Source of the DNA: Beroe forskalii
Taxonomy: Eukaryota > Ctenophora > Nuda > Beroida > Beroidae
Assembly (NCBI GenBank): GCA_011033025.1
Contig: WFMF01000038.1
Coordinates: 248,001 to 312,000, forward strand
Direction of reading: 5' to 3'
Length of the DNA: 64,000 nt
Shown piece by piece: positions 62,179 through 64,000 of the stretch (within the stretch, counting starts at the first letter, position 1; each line of letters starts with the position of its first letter). Made by a program: the position numbers and the translations under genes. The notes beneath the pieces were generated by a model, which saw nothing but the letters and a program-made list of their open reading frames with translations, was not told the origin of the DNA and did not search any database.

Positions 62179-63055
62179 GAAACACCTGCTTATCTAATCA
62201 GTAGATCAAAACAAGTTGAGTTCTTAAGGGTTAATCCTTTTTTTAGCCAAAAAGAAATATTTCAATTTAAGATATTAGGTAACATGTAAGGGCTTTCATG
62301 AATTTATTTTGTACTTATTTGGAGTTTTTGTATGCACTATTAGGTTACTCCTCAGCAAATTACTTGTTTATCTATTTGTAGTTGTATCTTTATTTATGTG
62401 TTGCAGTATTCAAATTAAATTCATATGAATTCGGTTTTGGGCATTTTTAAAATTATTATTTGACACAGAGACAATGTGTTTGCTGTGTTTTTATTTCCTT
62501 CATTGAAGCAGTTATTACCTATGCCGTATGTTAATTTCTATTAATTTATCAATATTAAATTATTATGTGCTAATTTATTATCCCATAAATCATAATGTTT
62601 AACTTATAATGTTTAATTTATTTTTTAATGTTAATGTCTATAAAATAATACGGGCTGGAAGATCCAGCAGATTGGCCAATGAATCATTGACATGTTTATG
62701 AAATTAGTGTTGATATAATATCAAAATTTTTTATTTTATTTTATTTTATTTTCTTAAAAATATTTCTCTCTCTCTAAATTGCTGGCTTAGACTGTCTTAT
62801 GTCTTGTAGAACCTTTGTGCTAGGATGACTTCTTTTTCTATTTTCTTCCTTCCATGCTGTTCTGGCGTTTGAAGGAGGCTTCGATATGTAACATTAGAAC
62901 TGTAACCATTTTCATAGCTGCAATTATCCTGAAAGAAGCATTATGAAATCAGAGCCATAATTATAGATAGGATGTATAGTATTGTTATGCAAACACTATG
63001 GTTGTGAGTTATCTGTCATCTGCTGAACAGTCTCTTGGCTTTTCAACATATTCCA
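62179..63055. other. LINE 3' tail and unassigned AT-rich sequence
   Basis: Immediately after the LINE stop; it probably includes the LINE 3' untranslated region. A short (TTTTA)n run lies at 62728-62753. No gene is recognised. Confidence 0.45.
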
Positions 63056-63059
63056 CCAA

Positions 63060-63245
63060 ATGGGGGGGTGGCACTGTCCCAATTGTCCCAAACTCAAGAA
63101 AAAGTGGATTGGGACTGGGACAATTGGGACAAATGGGACAGAGAAAATGGAACAGATGGGACTCAAAAAAATGAATGGGGACTGGGACAATTGGGACAAA
63201 TAGGGCAATTGGTACGAATTGGGCAGGGACCTGGATTTTTCCAGT
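63060..63245. repeat. GGGACAATTGGGACAAAT simple repeat
   Basis: About twelve degenerate units of TGGGACAAT/TGGGACAAA. The open frames on both strands result from the nine-base spacing and are not accepted as genes. Confidence 0.8.
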
Positions 63246-64000
63246 TGGGGCCTCACGCACCTCCCCCTCCTGAGTGTGCCAACTGCACTTCCCCATGCAG
63301 TTGGTATCATCCACACCTTCCACCTGCTGGGTACTCTCTAGTACCACTCACCAGCTAAGTATCGTTTAAACCTCACTACCCAATCCCTCCTAAGTATTTA
63401 ATAACTTCAATTTTACTTTATAACCACCCTTGCCCACTCTTTCTACATATCTTGGTTTGATATTTTTTCTTAATCCATTATAATACAGGTACACTAACCA
63501 AGTCTATCCTCAAAGAGATTATCAACCCATACATATTATATACTGTAGCAACATGGACAGAACAGTACTCAACTTGTACAACACAACAGATCCAATATGA
63601 CTTCCTCCCCCCAACTTTCAAAGGCTTCTCAAAAACCCCTGATGAGATTCCCACCTCATAGAGCTAAGTAGTAATTAGGGGTCCAAATCCCTCCCAAAGT
63701 CCCTCAGCTCCATTGTAGCAAGATTTATTTTGTTTCCTTCTGGAAGCAGCAGTTACACTGGGGACCCCTGGTTGCATTATTCACCCCCTTTAACTGTCCA
63801 ACTTTCTGCAAGAACCAGTAAGTAAACTCTTCTCTTTTCCCTCACTTTCATCACCCTCACCTGCTGGGTACTCTGTACTTCAAACCAGCTAAGTCTCATT
63901 ACCTCACCAAATCCGTCAAGCAACAAATGCTTACACATATTATAGACTGTTTAATTAAATATGATATACTACTGCCCATATGGAAAGGATAACTCCCCAA
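63246..64000. other. Unassigned end of window
   Basis: CACCTGCTGGGTACTCT with nearby ACCAGCTAAGT occurs twice (about 63320-63358 and 63858-63892), suggesting a local duplication. No gene or RNA is recognised. Confidence 0.4.

Overview
This is AT-rich, intron-rich nuclear DNA from an invertebrate metazoan. The evidence is spliced genes with GT/AG introns, animal-type secretory genes (a polypeptide GalNAc-transferase, a matrix metalloproteinase, LDL-receptor class A repeats, an SLC22-type carrier), animal LINEs, hAT-like elements with 8-bp target duplications, and TTAGGG-type repeats. The phylum cannot be fixed from this sequence. Exon models below were joined by hand using splice signals, reading phase and family similarity.

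Layout. 1-747 and 7558-8455 are two opposite copies of one non-autonomous hAT-like element; the second sits inside a LINE fragment (7208-9043). From 15913 down to 1942 runs a minus-strand gene (16 exons seen, N-terminus not found) for a WW-like, long coiled-coil, CAP-Gly protein. 16681-17510 is a fold-back of telomere-like repeats framed by GGCGCC palindromes, followed by other inverted repeats to about 19083. 19970-22563 (+) is a secreted LDLRA-type protein with several frameshifts. 25195-27852 (-) is a two-exon matrix metalloproteinase with a C-type-lectin domain between catalytic and hemopexin domains. 31842-37767 (+) is an apparently complete 11-exon polypeptide GalNAc-transferase. 38087-39435 (-) is a two-exon coiled-coil protein. 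40312-46027 (-) is an SLC22-like transporter. 46667-49571 (-) is the 3' part of a PAN/Apple-like modular gene. From about 50000 on the sequence is mainly repeats: KpnI-palindrome arrays, a decayed ORF1-like gene, a CpG-rich block, and a decayed LINE reverse transcriptase split by a 3.37-kb element with long terminal inverted repeats and an 8-bp target duplication.

The most interesting theme is that tandem arrays repeatedly begin or end exactly on splice sites. In the CAP-Gly gene one whole intron is a minisatellite whose unit carries both the donor and the acceptor, and a second 63-bp minisatellite multiplies another exon/donor boundary in frame. The LDLRA gene has a donor that opens into (GTAA)n and an acceptor that closes a tandem array. 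A PAN-gene acceptor lies inside an array, and two more donors lie a few bases from microsatellites. One GalNAc-transferase intron is flanked by an exact 13-bp direct repeat. Together these look like footprints of intron formation or reshaping by local duplication.

The genes do not form an obvious pathway. Several products (metalloproteinase, LDLRA protein, PAN protein, glycosyltransferase) belong to the secretory or extracellular system, as is common in animal genomes, but no co-regulation is visible.
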